Source of the DNA: Firmicutes bacterium UBA5388
Lineage (GTDB): Bacteria > Bacillota > UBA4882 > UBA10575
Length of the DNA stretch: 46,392 nucleotides
Direction of reading: 5' to 3'
NCBI GenBank assembly: GCA_002409975.1
Contig: DHOO01000093.1
Location: 1-46,392, forward strand
Shown: positions 23,376 to 32,069 of the stretch, piece after piece
Layout: each line of letters starts with the position of its first letter
Numbering within the stretch: position 1 is the stretch's first letter
Notes under the pieces: generated by a model
The model's input: the letters and a program-made list of their open reading frames with translations, nothing else
What the model was told of the DNA's origin: nothing
Database searches by the model: none
Translations under genes and position numbers: made by a program

Positions 23376-23411
23376 GGGGCGTCCCAAAGTTGGCGGAGCG
23401 CTCCTTTTTTT
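23376..23411 (+). terminator. intrinsic terminator after the DUF401 gene
   Basis: GGGGCGTCC pairs with GGA-G-CGCTCC across an approximately 10-base loop (one G-T pair, one bulge), followed by seven T (23405-23411). It lies 30 bases after the permease stop. Confidence 0.75.
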
Positions 23412-23423
23412 AACAGGAAACTA

Positions 23424-23834
23424 CTAGCGTGAACCTCGTCTTCTGGCCACCCGCAGTCGATCTGCCCGCCTTCCCTTGGCCTGTTTCCGCGCTTCCCATT
23501 CTTCTTCCTCTTTAACCCAGTTAAGCTCTTGCGCATGACCGATGATCTCATTCACCCCTGCTAACAGCACTACGGTCTCCCCAGGGTTAACTTTGGTGTA
23601 AGGGGAACCATCCTCCCCGCGAAAGACCGTCTCCACATAATCCTTGGCAAAATCGGATTCTCGAAGCCAACGACGGACATATGATTTGATCACCGGAAAA
23701 AATTCGCTATGCTTGCCTTGTCCATGAATGATTCTCACAATCTTCTCCCCGTATTGATAAGCGCTGACCATTCTTTGTTCTAGTTGAATTTTTGCTTCTT
23801 CGAGACTAAGACCATGTAGATCAATGTTTTCCAT
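23424..23834 (-). CDS. Smr-domain protein
   Basis: This 136-residue protein has the small MutS-related domain in its N-terminal 80 residues: IDLHGLSLEEAKIQLEQRM, then VRIIHGQGKHSEFFPVIKSY, with the characteristic DLHG and HGQG motifs. Stand-alone Smr proteins are predicted endonucleases; some act on RNA or branched DNA. The C-terminus is a basic Arg/Lys-rich tail (KQAKGRRADRLRVARRRGSR) that may bind nucleic acid. The RBS GGAGAGGGG precedes the ATG. It is a single gene convergent with DUF401. Confidence 0.85.
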   Translation of the reverse strand: MENIDLHGLSLEEAKIQLEQRMVSAYQYGEKIVRIIHGQGKHSEFFPVIKSYVRRWLRESDFAKDYVETVFRGEDGSPYTKVNPGETVVLLAGVNEIIGHAQELNWVKEEEEWEARKQAKGRRADRLRVARRRGSR

Positions 23835-23903
23835 TCTAATCCCCTCTCCTTGTCGCTGATCTCATTATACAATAAACTTCGCGCAGTAGGTATTTTCTCT
23901 CAT

Positions 23904-23931
23904 AAAAAAATAACCGGTTTTTAACACCGGT
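23904..23931 (-). terminator. intrinsic terminator of the ABC importer operon
   Basis: On the minus strand, ACCGGT (23931-23926) and ACCGGT (23918-23913) form a stem around GTTAAAA, followed by TATTTTTTT. It lies 50 bases after the ATPase stop at 23981. Confidence 0.8.
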
Positions 23932-23980
23932 CACAGAATAGATTCTGCGTTTGCTATCTACCTGATTTGCGCTCAAAGTT

Positions 23981-24829
23981 TTAAAGATGAGGTAAGAGTG
24001 AGAGTTCTCTTTCTTCTTGAAACAGCCTAATTAAGTTCCGCTCTTCTAAAACTCGCTCCCGGTTCTTAAAGCCTAGGAGTTTATGAATTCGCTCCCAAAT
24101 TTGACTAAAATCATTTGCTTCTGGTGAACGCGGTCGCGATAAGGTGTTTTTGATTACCTCTTTTACTCTTCCTGGGTTAGCCTCGAAGACAATAATCTGA
24201 TCGCCCAGGATGATCGCTTCTTCAATATTATGAGTGACAAAGATGATCGTCACTTTAGTTTCCTTCCAAATTCGGATCAACTCTTCCTGTAAAGTAGAGC
24301 GGGTCATCGCATCTAAACTCCCAAACGGTTCATCCATGAGCAGGATACGCGGTTGGACGGAGAGCGCCCGCGCGATCGCCACCCGTTGTTTCATTCCTCC
24401 CGACAATTGATGCGGATATAAATCCTCAAAACCGGCCAGTCCGACCATCTTCAGATAGTGTTTGGCAATTTCCTTTCTCTCCTTGGCAGTGGCAATCATC
24501 TTAGTAACCTTTAAGGCAAAAACAATATTTCCCAGTACTGTATACCAAGGAAACAACTGTTCGAAATCTTGAAACACCATCATCCGGTCAATACCCGGAC
24601 CTTTGATCTCGTTACTCCTAAGTTTCACCCGACCGTTGGTCGGTTTTTCAAAACCGGCAATGCAGCGTAGCAGTGTGGATTTGCCACAACCGGAAGGTCC
24701 GATTATATTGATAAATTCACCGGTTTTAACTTGTAGATTGATCCGTTCGAGAGCATTAATCCGCCGCTCTCCCAGATAGTAAGTCTTATCAAGGTTTTCA
24801 ATCACTAGTTCTTCATTGTTAGATACCAA
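23981..24829 (-). CDS. ABC transporter ATPase, nitrate/sulfonate/taurine class
   Basis: This 282-residue ATPase has Walker A IIGPSGCGKSTLLRC, Q-loop VFQDFEQLFPWYTV, ABC signature HQLSGGMKQRVAIARAL, Walker B ILLMDEPFGSLDAMTR and H-loop FVTHNIEEAI. The class (SsuB/TauB/NrtD) follows from FQDFEQLFPW and from the partners upstream. The TTG start has GGGGG 8 bases upstream. It is the last gene of the operon binding protein-permease-ATPase, followed by a terminator. The substrate cannot be read from the sequence. Confidence 0.92.
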   Translation of the reverse strand: MVSNNEELVIENLDKTYYLGERRINALERINLQVKTGEFINIIGPSGCGKSTLLRCIAGFEKPTNGRVKLRSNEIKGPGIDRMMVFQDFEQLFPWYTVLGNIVFALKVTKMIATAKERKEIAKHYLKMVGLAGFEDLYPHQLSGGMKQRVAIARALSVQPRILLMDEPFGSLDAMTRSTLQEELIRIWKETKVTIIFVTHNIEEAIILGDQIIVFEANPGRVKEVIKNTLSRPRSPEANDFSQIWERIHKLLGFKNRERVLEERNLIRLFQEERELSLLPHL

Positions 24830-24841
24830 GTAATCAACCCC

Positions 24842-25642
24842 CTACTCTGAGGTCATGCCCCAACGTCTTATCGTACGAACTTCCACCCATTCGAAACAGA
24901 GACGTTCTACTAATAAGCCTACGAGAATAATGACGATCATCCCCCCAAAAACACTGGGAATCTCCATAAAAAACCGTTTCTTATAGATAAACCATCCTAA
25001 TCCTCCTTCACCACCGGACGCCCCAAAAACCATTTCCGCAGCTACTGAAGCTTGCCAAGCTCGAGCCCAAGCTACCCGCAGCCCGGTCAGAATATAGGGA
25101 AAAGCGCCGGGTAAGAGGATGAAGCGGATTAGGGCGATCCCTTTAAGCCCCAGATTTCTTCCTGCTTCCATCTGGGTAGCAGGAACCGAACGCAAGCCGG
25201 TATGAAGGTTAGTAATCAGGGGCCAGATCGAGGAGAACCAAATGACGGCAATAATCGATTGCGGTCCGGTTCCCAGCCATAAAATAATAATCGGGAGGAC
25301 GGCAATTCCGGGAAGAGGATGCAGAACAGCCATTAAGGCTTGCACCCAATCGGAGATGATAGGGGAGATGAGCGCTGAAGTTGCGGTCACCGCTGCGGTC
25401 ACCACTGCCAAACCCAGACCTGCACCGATTAGATACAGAGAAAAGAGTAACCTTCCCCCAATCTCACCATTTACAAGTTCGGTGAGCAGATTCACAAAGA
25501 CACTGCTTAAACTGGGGAAAAGCAGAACGGGGAACCATTGGGCGCGGGCCACCAGTTCCCAGAGGATCATCACTCCGACAATAAATAGCCCTTGGTTTAG
25601 TGTTTTATTCATAGATTTTTTCTTGAGCTTGGTAACTTTCAT
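24842..25642 (-). CDS. ABC transporter permease, nitrate/sulfonate/taurine class
   Basis: This is a membrane permease of 266 residues with about six transmembrane segments. The BPD-transport-1 pattern includes HPLPGIAVLPIIILWLGTGP, then GLKGIALIRFILLPGAFPYI with LTGLRVAWARAW, the EAA loop that contacts the ATPase. It is most like SsuC/TauC. The ATG has GGGAGGAC upstream. It lies 12 bases ahead of the ATPase and 129 bases after the binding-protein gene, from which it is separated by a small hairpin. Confidence 0.9.
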   Translation of the reverse strand: MKVTKLKKKSMNKTLNQGLFIVGVMILWELVARAQWFPVLLFPSLSSVFVNLLTELVNGEIGGRLLFSLYLIGAGLGLAVVTAAVTATSALISPIISDWVQALMAVLHPLPGIAVLPIIILWLGTGPQSIIAVIWFSSIWPLITNLHTGLRSVPATQMEAGRNLGLKGIALIRFILLPGAFPYILTGLRVAWARAWQASVAAEMVFGASGGEGGLGWFIYKKRFFMEIPSVFGGMIVIILVGLLVERLCFEWVEVRTIRRWGMTSE

Positions 25643-25716
25643 TAAAAGTCCTCCCTTTATGCCGCTAACTCTTAATTAGAGAGATAAATGCATCTTTCAT
25701 CGTTTAGTTTTAACCA

Positions 25717-25733
25717 CCCTCTGGAACCGAGGG
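25717..25733 (-). other. stem-loop between binding-protein and permease genes
   Basis: CCCTC (25717-25721) and GAGGG (25729-25733) flank a 7-base loop in the 129-base gap between the two cistrons. Such hairpins often protect the abundant binding-protein mRNA; there is no clear T-run. Confidence 0.4.
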
Positions 25734-25771
25734 CATTGTCTAAAACAAACTTTGAGGCTGATGTTATTTCT

Positions 25772-26779
25772 TTATTTATATTGGATCTTTTCGATCTCTG
25801 AACGTCCGCCGGCCCGGCTGCCCACGAAAGCCAGTACATTTTCGAAAGCGATCTCTTCCATCTGCTGAGGCGCCTTTTTGATGTAGCCGGCTTTCTGCAT
25901 AAATTCGGCGAAGCCCATTAACCCATAAGGAGCCGTCGTATAATTCATTCCTTCCCAAGTAAGATAGGCCATGGTTTTTTCCGGCGTTAACTTAAATTCC
26001 GGAGCTAGCAGGTTGGCAACCGCCTTTTTATTGGCATTGATCCAGGCCATCGCCTCGCTGATCGCATTGACAAAACTACTGTAAACTACAGGTCGACGGT
26101 CATGGAAGCGCTCGGAAGCAACCCCCACGTTGAAGCTAAAGGGATGACCAAAGATGGTGATGTCATCGACTACTAAATGAAATCCGGGTTGCGATAATTC
26201 TTCAAACAGATAGGGAGGGGTAGTAAAATGCGCTTTGATTCCTTTTTTGGAGATCAGGGCGGCGGCTGCATCCGGATGGGGCATGGCGACAATGTTGTTG
26301 TCAAGAGCGGTAGCCGAACCCAATTCTTTTTCCGCAGCCATCGCCAGCAAAATATGTTGAACACTTCCCGGGGATGGCACGGCGATTTTATCTCCTGCTT
26401 TGAAATCTTTCAAACTTTTAATATTGGGATCATAAGTAACAAGTCCTACCGGAACTACCACGAAACCCATAGCTGCTTTCCATTGGCATCCTTTATCCCA
26501 GCCAATCAGAAAAGGGGGAATGCCCATGAAGCCGACATCAACTTCTCCGGAGATTAACGCCTCCCGAACGGCTCCACCTGAACCATACTCTTTCCAAACC
26601 GGTTTTAACCCGTATTTTTCAAAAATCTTTCTTGATTGCGCAACCATCAATGGAGCATAGACGAGACCAAACTGCCCGGCAATTTTGATCTCCTCAACCG
26701 GAGCAGAGTGAATTCGTGGCGCAAACGACCATCCGGTTACTAAGACCAGGCATAACAGGACCCAGAACATTTTCTTCAT
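25772..26779 (-). CDS. ABC substrate-binding protein, SsuA/NMT1-like
   Basis: This secreted binding protein has about 335 residues. Residues 1-25 are a signal peptide (MKKMFWVLLCLVLVTGWSFA, cut after about HSA), with no lipobox cysteine. The mature part has the SsuA/NMT1 pattern: IKIAGQFGLVYAPLMVAQSR, GGAVREALISGEVDVGFMGI and KAGDKIAVPSPGSVQHIL. It would hand a small sulfonate-, nitrate- or pyrimidine-like ligand to the permease. The ATG at 26779 is preferred because GGAGG lies 10 bases upstream; the ATG at 26797 lies before that site. It is the first gene of its operon. Confidence 0.88.
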   Translation of the reverse strand: MKKMFWVLLCLVLVTGWSFAPRIHSAPVEEIKIAGQFGLVYAPLMVAQSRKIFEKYGLKPVWKEYGSGGAVREALISGEVDVGFMGIPPFLIGWDKGCQWKAAMGFVVVPVGLVTYDPNIKSLKDFKAGDKIAVPSPGSVQHILLAMAAEKELGSATALDNNIVAMPHPDAAAALISKKGIKAHFTTPPYLFEELSQPGFHLVVDDITIFGHPFSFNVGVASERFHDRRPVVYSSFVNAISEAMAWINANKKAVANLLAPEFKLTPEKTMAYLTWEGMNYTTAPYGLMGFAEFMQKAGYIKKAPQQMEEIAFENVLAFVGSRAGGRSEIEKIQYK

Positions 26780-26855
26780 TAACCTATGACCTCCCATCCT
26801 TTTTTGGCAGATAACCCCGGCGCCGAAGGGCCGATCTCATAATGCTAAAATATGA

Positions 26856-26883
26856 AAAAACCCGCCTCGATGTGCGGGTTTTT
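26856..26883 (-). terminator. terminator between dnaJ and the ABC operon
   Basis: AAAAACCCGC (26856-26865) and GCGGGTTTTT (26874-26883) form a 10-bp stem with an 8-base loop, with runs of A and T on both sides, so it can work in both directions. It ends the hrcA-grpE-dnaK-dnaJ transcript. Confidence 0.85.
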
Positions 26884-26921
26884 GTATACAAAAGAATATT
26901 TCAAATATTCCCATCAATCCA

Positions 26922-26945
26922 CGGGACTGACGGTCGCCAGTCCCG
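26922..26945. repeat. 8-bp stem-loop at the dnaJ 3' end
   Basis: CGGGACTG (26922-26929) and CAGTCCCG (26938-26945) form a perfect stem with an 8-base loop, 3 bases after the dnaJ stop and before the main terminator. It has no T-run, so it is more likely a 3'-end stabiliser or REP-like element. Confidence 0.6.
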
Positions 26946-26948
26946 GTA

Positions 26949-28070
26949 TTACTTGCCAAAAGCTTCTTTAACTTTATTAATAAATCCTTTTTCCGGCGGG
27001 GAAACCTGCTCTCCGAAGGCCTCGGCTAATTGCCGGACCGCTTCCCGTTGCGCCGGAGTCATTTTGGTGGGAACCTCGATCTTGACCCGAACTAATAAGT
27101 CACCGCGACCGCTACCTCGAAGGTGAGGAATGCCTTTTCCTCGTAACTTAAATAAAGTTCCCGGTTGCGTGCCCTCGGGAATTCTTAATTCGGCAGGACT
27201 CTCTAAAGTGGGGACTTCCACTGTTCCGCCTAACGTAGCCTGGGCATAACTAATGGCCCTTTCTAAAATCAGATCATCACCTGTCCGTTGAAACAGGGGA
27301 TGGGGTTTCACAGAAAGATAGACATAGAGATCTCCTGCCGGACCCCCCCGTTCTCCTGCTTCTCCTTCCCCGGACACTCTGAGACGGTGCCCAGTATCAA
27401 CGCCCGCAGGAATTGTAATCTTGATCTCCCGAACCCGTCTTAATCTACCCCGCCCGGCACATTCCGGACAGGGAGTTTCAATAGTTTTACCTTCCCCCTG
27501 ACAACGATCACAGGTTCTGACCGTTGAAAAACGGCCAAAGGCGGTGTTTTGCACCATCTGAACTTGCCCGGCGCCGTGACAGTTGGGGCAGGTTTTGATC
27601 GGTGTGCCCGGTTTTGCTCTGTTGCCATGACAGGTAGGGCACAGCTCAATACGGGGAACGCGAATCGTTGTCTCTTGGCCAAAGGCGGCCGCTTCAAAAT
27701 CAATCCTTAAATCATAACGCAGATCCGCGCCCCGCTCCGGACCCGTGTTTCTCCGGCGACCGCTTCCCCCAAAGAACATATCAAAAATATCGCCAAAACC
27801 TTCAAAACCTCCGAAACCACCGGCGCCAGCCCCGCCAAAGTTGGGATCCGTCCCGGCATGGCCGAAACGATCATAAGCCGCCCTTTTTTGCTGGTCACTA
27901 AGGACTTCATAGGCCTCGTTAATCTCTTTAAATTTCTCTTCAGCTTTGGGGTCATCTTTATTAACATCCGGATGGTATTGTCGGGCTAAACGTCGAAAAG
28001 CTTTTTTGATCTCTTCGTCGTTTGCCTCTTTTGGCACCCCTAAAACTTCATAATAATCTCTTTTTGCCAT
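26949..28070 (-). CDS. dnaJ: DnaJ co-chaperone
   Basis: DnaJ delivers unfolded clients to DnaK and triggers its ATPase. The J domain is at residues 1-70 with the HPD motif (RQYHPDVNKD), then a Gly/Phe-rich linker (FGGAGAGGFGGFEGFGDIF). Four zinc motifs follow (CPTCHGN, CPNCHGAG, CDRCQGEG, CPECAGRG) and then the C-terminal substrate domains. The length of about 373 residues is normal. The ATG at 28070 gives the canonical MAKRDYYEVLG. It is the last gene of the heat-shock operon and is followed by a hairpin and a terminator. Confidence 0.97.
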   Translation of the reverse strand: MAKRDYYEVLGVPKEANDEEIKKAFRRLARQYHPDVNKDDPKAEEKFKEINEAYEVLSDQQKRAAYDRFGHAGTDPNFGGAGAGGFGGFEGFGDIFDMFFGGSGRRRNTGPERGADLRYDLRIDFEAAAFGQETTIRVPRIELCPTCHGNRAKPGTPIKTCPNCHGAGQVQMVQNTAFGRFSTVRTCDRCQGEGKTIETPCPECAGRGRLRRVREIKITIPAGVDTGHRLRVSGEGEAGERGGPAGDLYVYLSVKPHPLFQRTGDDLILERAISYAQATLGGTVEVPTLESPAELRIPEGTQPGTLFKLRGKGIPHLRGSGRGDLLVRVKIEVPTKMTPAQREAVRQLAEAFGEQVSPPEKGFINKVKEAFGK

Positions 28071-28222
28071 GGTCAACCACTCTTCCCATTTAAATACAGC
28101 TCGTCACTCGTGTTCGATACTTTCCTTTACGACTTTAGGTCCCAAAATCCGGCAAATACCACTCATAGCTGTCACAATTTTCATCCTTTCACTTGCTCCA
28201 GCCTACTCGGGTGGGCGATTGC

Positions 28223-30049
28223 CTACTTTTCGTCCTTAACCTCATAATCGGCATCAACGGTCGGCCCTTCCTCGCCATGAGGCGCTTGCTGTTCAGACTG
28301 CCCGGCTCCTGCTTGGGCTGTCTGCTGATAGAGGGTCGCAGACAGCTCATGCAGCACCTTCTCCAGGCTCTCTTTTTTCTCGCGAATAAGAGTATAATCC
28401 TCTCCTTTTAAGGCTGAAGCAAGCTCTTCCTTCGCTTTATTGGCCTTGTCGACCTGCTCGGCCGCGACCTTATCTCCCAGCTCTTTTAAGGTCTTCTCTA
28501 CGGAATAAACTAAGCTGTCCGCCTCATTCCTTAATTCCACTTGTTCTTTCCGTTTTTTATCTTCCTCAGCGTGCGACTCCGCTTCTTTCATCATCCGCTC
28601 GATCTGCTCCTCTTTCAACCCACCGGAACTGGTAATAGTCACCTTTTGCTCTTTACCGGTGCCTAAATCTTTAGCGGAAACATGGACAATCCCGTTAGCA
28701 TCAATATCAAAGGCTACTTCAATCTGAGGTACCCCGCGCGGCGCCGGCAGGATCCCATCCAACTTGAATTGTCCGAGGGTGACATTATCAGCGGCAAATT
28801 GTCTCTCTCCTTGGAGCACATGGATATCAACGGCCGGCTGATTATCTGCTGCTGTAGAGAAAATTTGTTTCTTCGAAGTCGGAATCGTGGTATTGCGCTC
28901 GATAATCCTGGTAAAAATACCGCCCAAGGTTTCTATTCCCAGGGAAAGAGGGGTGACATCCAATAAGACGATATCTTTTACTTCACCCGTTAAGACGCCG
29001 GCTTGAATCGCGGCGCCCACGGCTACCACTTCATCAGGGTTCACGCCTTTAAAAGGCTCTTTTCCGGTGAGCTTCTTCACTAACTCGTGAATAGCCGGAA
29101 TTCTAGTCGACCCCCCGACCAGAATTACTTTATCAACCTGTCCCAGCTCTAAACCGGCATCAGCTAAAGCTCGTTTCGTTGGTCCGGCGGTCGCTTCAAT
29201 TAAATCAGCGGTTAATTCCTCAAATTTGGCTCTGGTTAGATTCATATCTAAGTGTACAGGCTGACCGTCTACAGCTGTAATAAACGGTAAGTTAATATTG
29301 GTGGTGACCACTCCGGAGAGTTCGATCTTCGCTTTTTCTGCCGCTTCTTTCAATCTTTGCATGGCCATCCGGTCTTTAGCCAAATCGACTCCGTGTTCAT
29401 TACGGAAGTTAGTAACCATCCATTTGATGATGCGTTCATCAAAATCATCGCCGCCCAGCCGGTTATTACCACTGGTGGCTTTCACTTCAAAAACACCATC
29501 GCCCAGTTCCAAAATGGAAACATCAAAGGTTCCTCCGCCAAAGTCAAAGACCAAGATCGTATGGGCGTCGCTCTTATCGAGGCCATAAGCTAAGGCGGCA
29601 GCAGTCGGTTCATTAACGATCCGGAGAACTTCCAGCCCGGCAATTGCGCCCGCATCTTTAGTCGCTTGACGCTGGGCGTCAGTAAAATAGGCAGGTACTG
29701 TAATAACCGCCTTCTCAACCTTTTCGCCCAGATAAGCCTCGGCATCGGTCTTTAGTTTTCTTAAAATCATCGCGGACATTTCCGGGGCAGTATAATTTTT
29801 ACTGTCGATGTTAACCTTATAATCAGTGCCCATATGCCGCTTAATGGAGACGATCGTCCGGTCGGGATTAGCCACCGCTTGCCTTTTTGCCAACTGACCA
29901 ACTAAACGCTCATCATTTTTGGAAAAACCAACTACCGAGGGGATGGTTCTCCCCCCTTCAGCGCTGGGGATAATAACTGCTTCGCCACCTTCCATCACCG
30001 CCGCACATGAGTTTGTAGTTCCTAAATCAATCCCAATTACTTTACTCAT
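28223..30049 (-). CDS. dnaK: DnaK (Hsp70) chaperone
   Basis: This is the ATP-driven Hsp70 chaperone, 608 residues, full length. Signatures are IGIDLGTTNSCAAV at the start, VFDFGGGTFDVSIL, ILVGGSTRIPAIHELVKK, the linker VLLDVTPLSLGIETLGG, and the acidic C-terminal tail ending DADYEVKDEK. The length and the lack of the extra loop near residue 80 are as in Gram-positive DnaK. AGGAGG precedes the ATG. It lies between grpE and dnaJ. Confidence 0.98.
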   Translation of the reverse strand: MSKVIGIDLGTTNSCAAVMEGGEAVIIPSAEGGRTIPSVVGFSKNDERLVGQLAKRQAVANPDRTIVSIKRHMGTDYKVNIDSKNYTAPEMSAMILRKLKTDAEAYLGEKVEKAVITVPAYFTDAQRQATKDAGAIAGLEVLRIVNEPTAAALAYGLDKSDAHTILVFDFGGGTFDVSILELGDGVFEVKATSGNNRLGGDDFDERIIKWMVTNFRNEHGVDLAKDRMAMQRLKEAAEKAKIELSGVVTTNINLPFITAVDGQPVHLDMNLTRAKFEELTADLIEATAGPTKRALADAGLELGQVDKVILVGGSTRIPAIHELVKKLTGKEPFKGVNPDEVVAVGAAIQAGVLTGEVKDIVLLDVTPLSLGIETLGGIFTRIIERNTTIPTSKKQIFSTAADNQPAVDIHVLQGERQFAADNVTLGQFKLDGILPAPRGVPQIEVAFDIDANGIVHVSAKDLGTGKEQKVTITSSGGLKEEQIERMMKEAESHAEEDKKRKEQVELRNEADSLVYSVEKTLKELGDKVAAEQVDKANKAKEELASALKGEDYTLIREKKESLEKVLHELSATLYQQTAQAGAGQSEQQAPHGEEGPTVDADYEVKDEK

Positions 30050-30127
30050 TATCTTTTACCTCCTACTATAATAAAGATTTTCAAATATTGATCAAAGAAT
30101 AACACCTATCCCTCGAGCCGGTTAATC

Positions 30128-30739
30128 TTATTCTTTCTCCTGAGCGGACACTGAATCCGGATCATTAGCCGCTACTTTTACCAGGCTGGGCCGGAGCGTT
30201 TTCTCTTTGAATAAGTAACCTTTTTTTAACTCCTCCAAAATGGTGTTCTCCGGCTGAGAGGATGGTTCTCGGAGCACCGCTTCATGGACCTGTGGATTAA
30301 ACATTTCGCCTGTAGCAGGAATAGGGGCAAGTCCTTCATTGGCTAATACTTCTTGTAATTGACGAAAGATCATTTCTACGCCTTCGCGCCATTTCTCGAT
30401 TTCCCCTGTTGTTCCGAGCGCTCGTTCCAAATTATCCAGTACCGGGAGGAGAACTAAGACTAACTCCTCTTTTCCATTCTGCGCGGCCTGAAGAAATTCT
30501 TCCCGGGAACGCCGCCGATAATTTTCAAAATCCGCTCGTAAGCGCAGATAACTCTGGAGATACTCTTCCTTCTCTTGCTCCAGTTCTGCGTTCTTAGCGT
30601 GCAGGGATTGAGTATCAACCTTTTGTTCATCATTTTCTAGCTTAGTTTGAGCTTCTTCCTCTGGCCCTTCCATGGTCTCTTCTTTGTTAAGCTCCTGTTT
30701 GATCTCTTCCTCTTCTCTTACTTTACTATTTTCCACCAA
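30128..30739 (-). CDS. grpE: GrpE nucleotide exchange factor
   Basis: GrpE releases ADP from DnaK. A long acidic coiled-coil N-terminus (KQELNKEETMEGPEEEAQTK) leads to LRLRADFENYRRRSREEF, LVLLPVLDNLERAL and NPQVHEAVLRE, the standard GrpE pattern. I place the start at the TTG at 30739 (or the GTG at 30736), because GGAGGTGG lies 7-8 bases upstream. The in-frame ATG at 30829 would add 30 residues unlike any GrpE and abuts the hrcA stop. It is the second gene of the operon. Confidence 0.93.
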   Translation of the reverse strand: MVENSKVREEEEIKQELNKEETMEGPEEEAQTKLENDEQKVDTQSLHAKNAELEQEKEEYLQSYLRLRADFENYRRRSREEFLQAAQNGKEELVLVLLPVLDNLERALGTTGEIEKWREGVEMIFRQLQEVLANEGLAPIPATGEMFNPQVHEAVLREPSSQPENTILEELKKGYLFKEKTLRPSLVKVAANDPDSVSAQEKE

Positions 30740-30829
30740 CCCATAACCACCTCCGTATAAATTAAAAGGAGAAGGCCTCGGCAAGGAATCCTTCCGCTGC
30801 CTCAGCCTATTAGTATTGTTACCCCTCAT

Positions 30830-31873
30830 TTACATTTTTTTCTCTGACAAAATCTCGCTGAGGTATTGAGCAATAAAATCCACCACCGCTACCACATGGG
30901 AATAATCCATTCTGGTCGGACCAAGAACACCAATCGTCCCCACCGCCCTGCCCTTCATGTTATAGGTAGCTGTAATAATACTACATTCCTGGGCGGCCTC
31001 TTCTTGGTTTTCCTCCCCGATTGAAATCCGAAGACCATGACGGCAGGAGGAATCAGTAAGCATTTTGTACAATCTTTCTTCCTCTTCCATCATGCCCATT
31101 AATGGTTTGAACTTTTCAATCTCTTTAAACTCCGGGTGTTCTAAGATATTAATAACCCCATCTAAATAGATTCGTTCTTTATCTCTGGTCTCAAGGGTGT
31201 TTAAAAGCAAGCAAATCGCTTTGTGGAAAAAATCATCATGGGCGGCCATTTCTTCTTTCAATTCGGCCAGCACTGAAGATTTTAGATTTCCGAAAGTCTT
31301 ACCCCGCAGTTTTTTATTGAGAAGATTAGAAATCCGGTCCAGATCCCCTTGCTCGACAGGAACATCAATCGTGATTAGTTTATTCTCGATGACCCCCAAA
31401 TTAGTCACCACCAGCACTAAAATATTATACGAATTCAAAGGGACCAGCTGTACATGTTTAAAGACTGATGGTTGGAGCTTAGGTCCGAGCATAAGCGAAG
31501 GGTATCTGGTAATCTGAGCAAGCATCTTCACGGTCTGTTGCAGCAAAGCGTCAAGTTCCTTTGATTTGCTCTCAATATAGGATTTAATGATCCTTAACTC
31601 TTCCTCTGCCAGCTTTTGCTGTTTCATCAAGCTGTCCACATAATACCTATAGCCTTGCTGAGACGGGATGCGACCGGCAGAGACATGGGGTTGCTTCAGA
31701 TACCCAATCTCCTCTAGGTCAGCCATTTCATTGCGGATCGTCGCTGGGCTAAGACCTAAGTTATATTTGCGAGCAATAGTTCTTGACCCGACTGGTTCAG
31801 CAGATTCAATATAATCATCTGTGACCACCTTAAGGATTAACTCCTTTCTGGGATCCAGCTCCTTACCGCTCAT
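30830..31873 (-). CDS. hrcA: HrcA heat-inducible repressor
   Basis: HrcA represses class I heat-shock genes by binding CIRCE, with GroEL helping it to fold. The 347-residue protein has the winged-helix start ELDPRKELILKVVTDDYIES then AEPVGSRTIARKYNLGLSPA, and ISAGRIPSQQGYR-type HVSAGRIPSQQGYRYYVDSL. It ends with GTIGVLGPTRMDYSHVVAVV. It is the first gene of the operon and lies directly downstream of a perfect CIRCE, so it regulates itself. Confidence 0.97.
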   Translation of the reverse strand: MSGKELDPRKELILKVVTDDYIESAEPVGSRTIARKYNLGLSPATIRNEMADLEEIGYLKQPHVSAGRIPSQQGYRYYVDSLMKQQKLAEEELRIIKSYIESKSKELDALLQQTVKMLAQITRYPSLMLGPKLQPSVFKHVQLVPLNSYNILVLVVTNLGVIENKLITIDVPVEQGDLDRISNLLNKKLRGKTFGNLKSSVLAELKEEMAAHDDFFHKAICLLLNTLETRDKERIYLDGVINILEHPEFKEIEKFKPLMGMMEEEERLYKMLTDSSCRHGLRISIGEENQEEAAQECSIITATYNMKGRAVGTIGVLGPTRMDYSHVVAVVDFIAQYLSEILSEKKM

Positions 31874-31950
31874 CGCTGTTCACCTTCTATATGAATATTT
31901 TGCCGTCTGCCTCTTTCCATAAGTTCTTTCCTACGCCTTGGTGTTGTTTG

Positions 31951-31977
31951 TTAGCACTCCCTGATGGCGAGTGCTAA
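31951..31977 (-). promoter_or_regulatory. CIRCE operator (HrcA site)
   Basis: TTAGCACTC-N9-GAGTGCTAA, identical to the consensus in both 9-bp arms. It lies 13 bases downstream of the -10 box of the hrcA promoter and 78 bases before the hrcA start, so HrcA would block transcription there. Confidence 0.97.
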
Positions 31978-31989
31978 TTACCTATTAAA

Positions 31990-32018
31990 AAAATATCACC
32001 CTACTCCAGCTTTGTCAA
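31990..32018 (-). promoter_or_regulatory. sigma-A promoter of hrcA-grpE-dnaK-dnaJ
   Basis: On the minus strand TTGACA (32018-32013) is followed 17 bases later by TATTTT (31995-31990). The -35 is perfect, the spacing is ideal, and CIRCE follows at the expected place. Confidence 0.85.
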
Positions 32019-32069
32019 GAGAAAAGTGATGTAGAAAAAGTAAATGGTAAGCAAACATCTCTGTTTTCT

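Noticed and set aside
26780..26855. Possible riboswitch ahead of the SsuA-like binding-protein gene
   Set aside because: Only about 75 bases lie between the terminator and the start, and I could not find a known aptamer core (TPP, SAM, cobalamin patterns absent).
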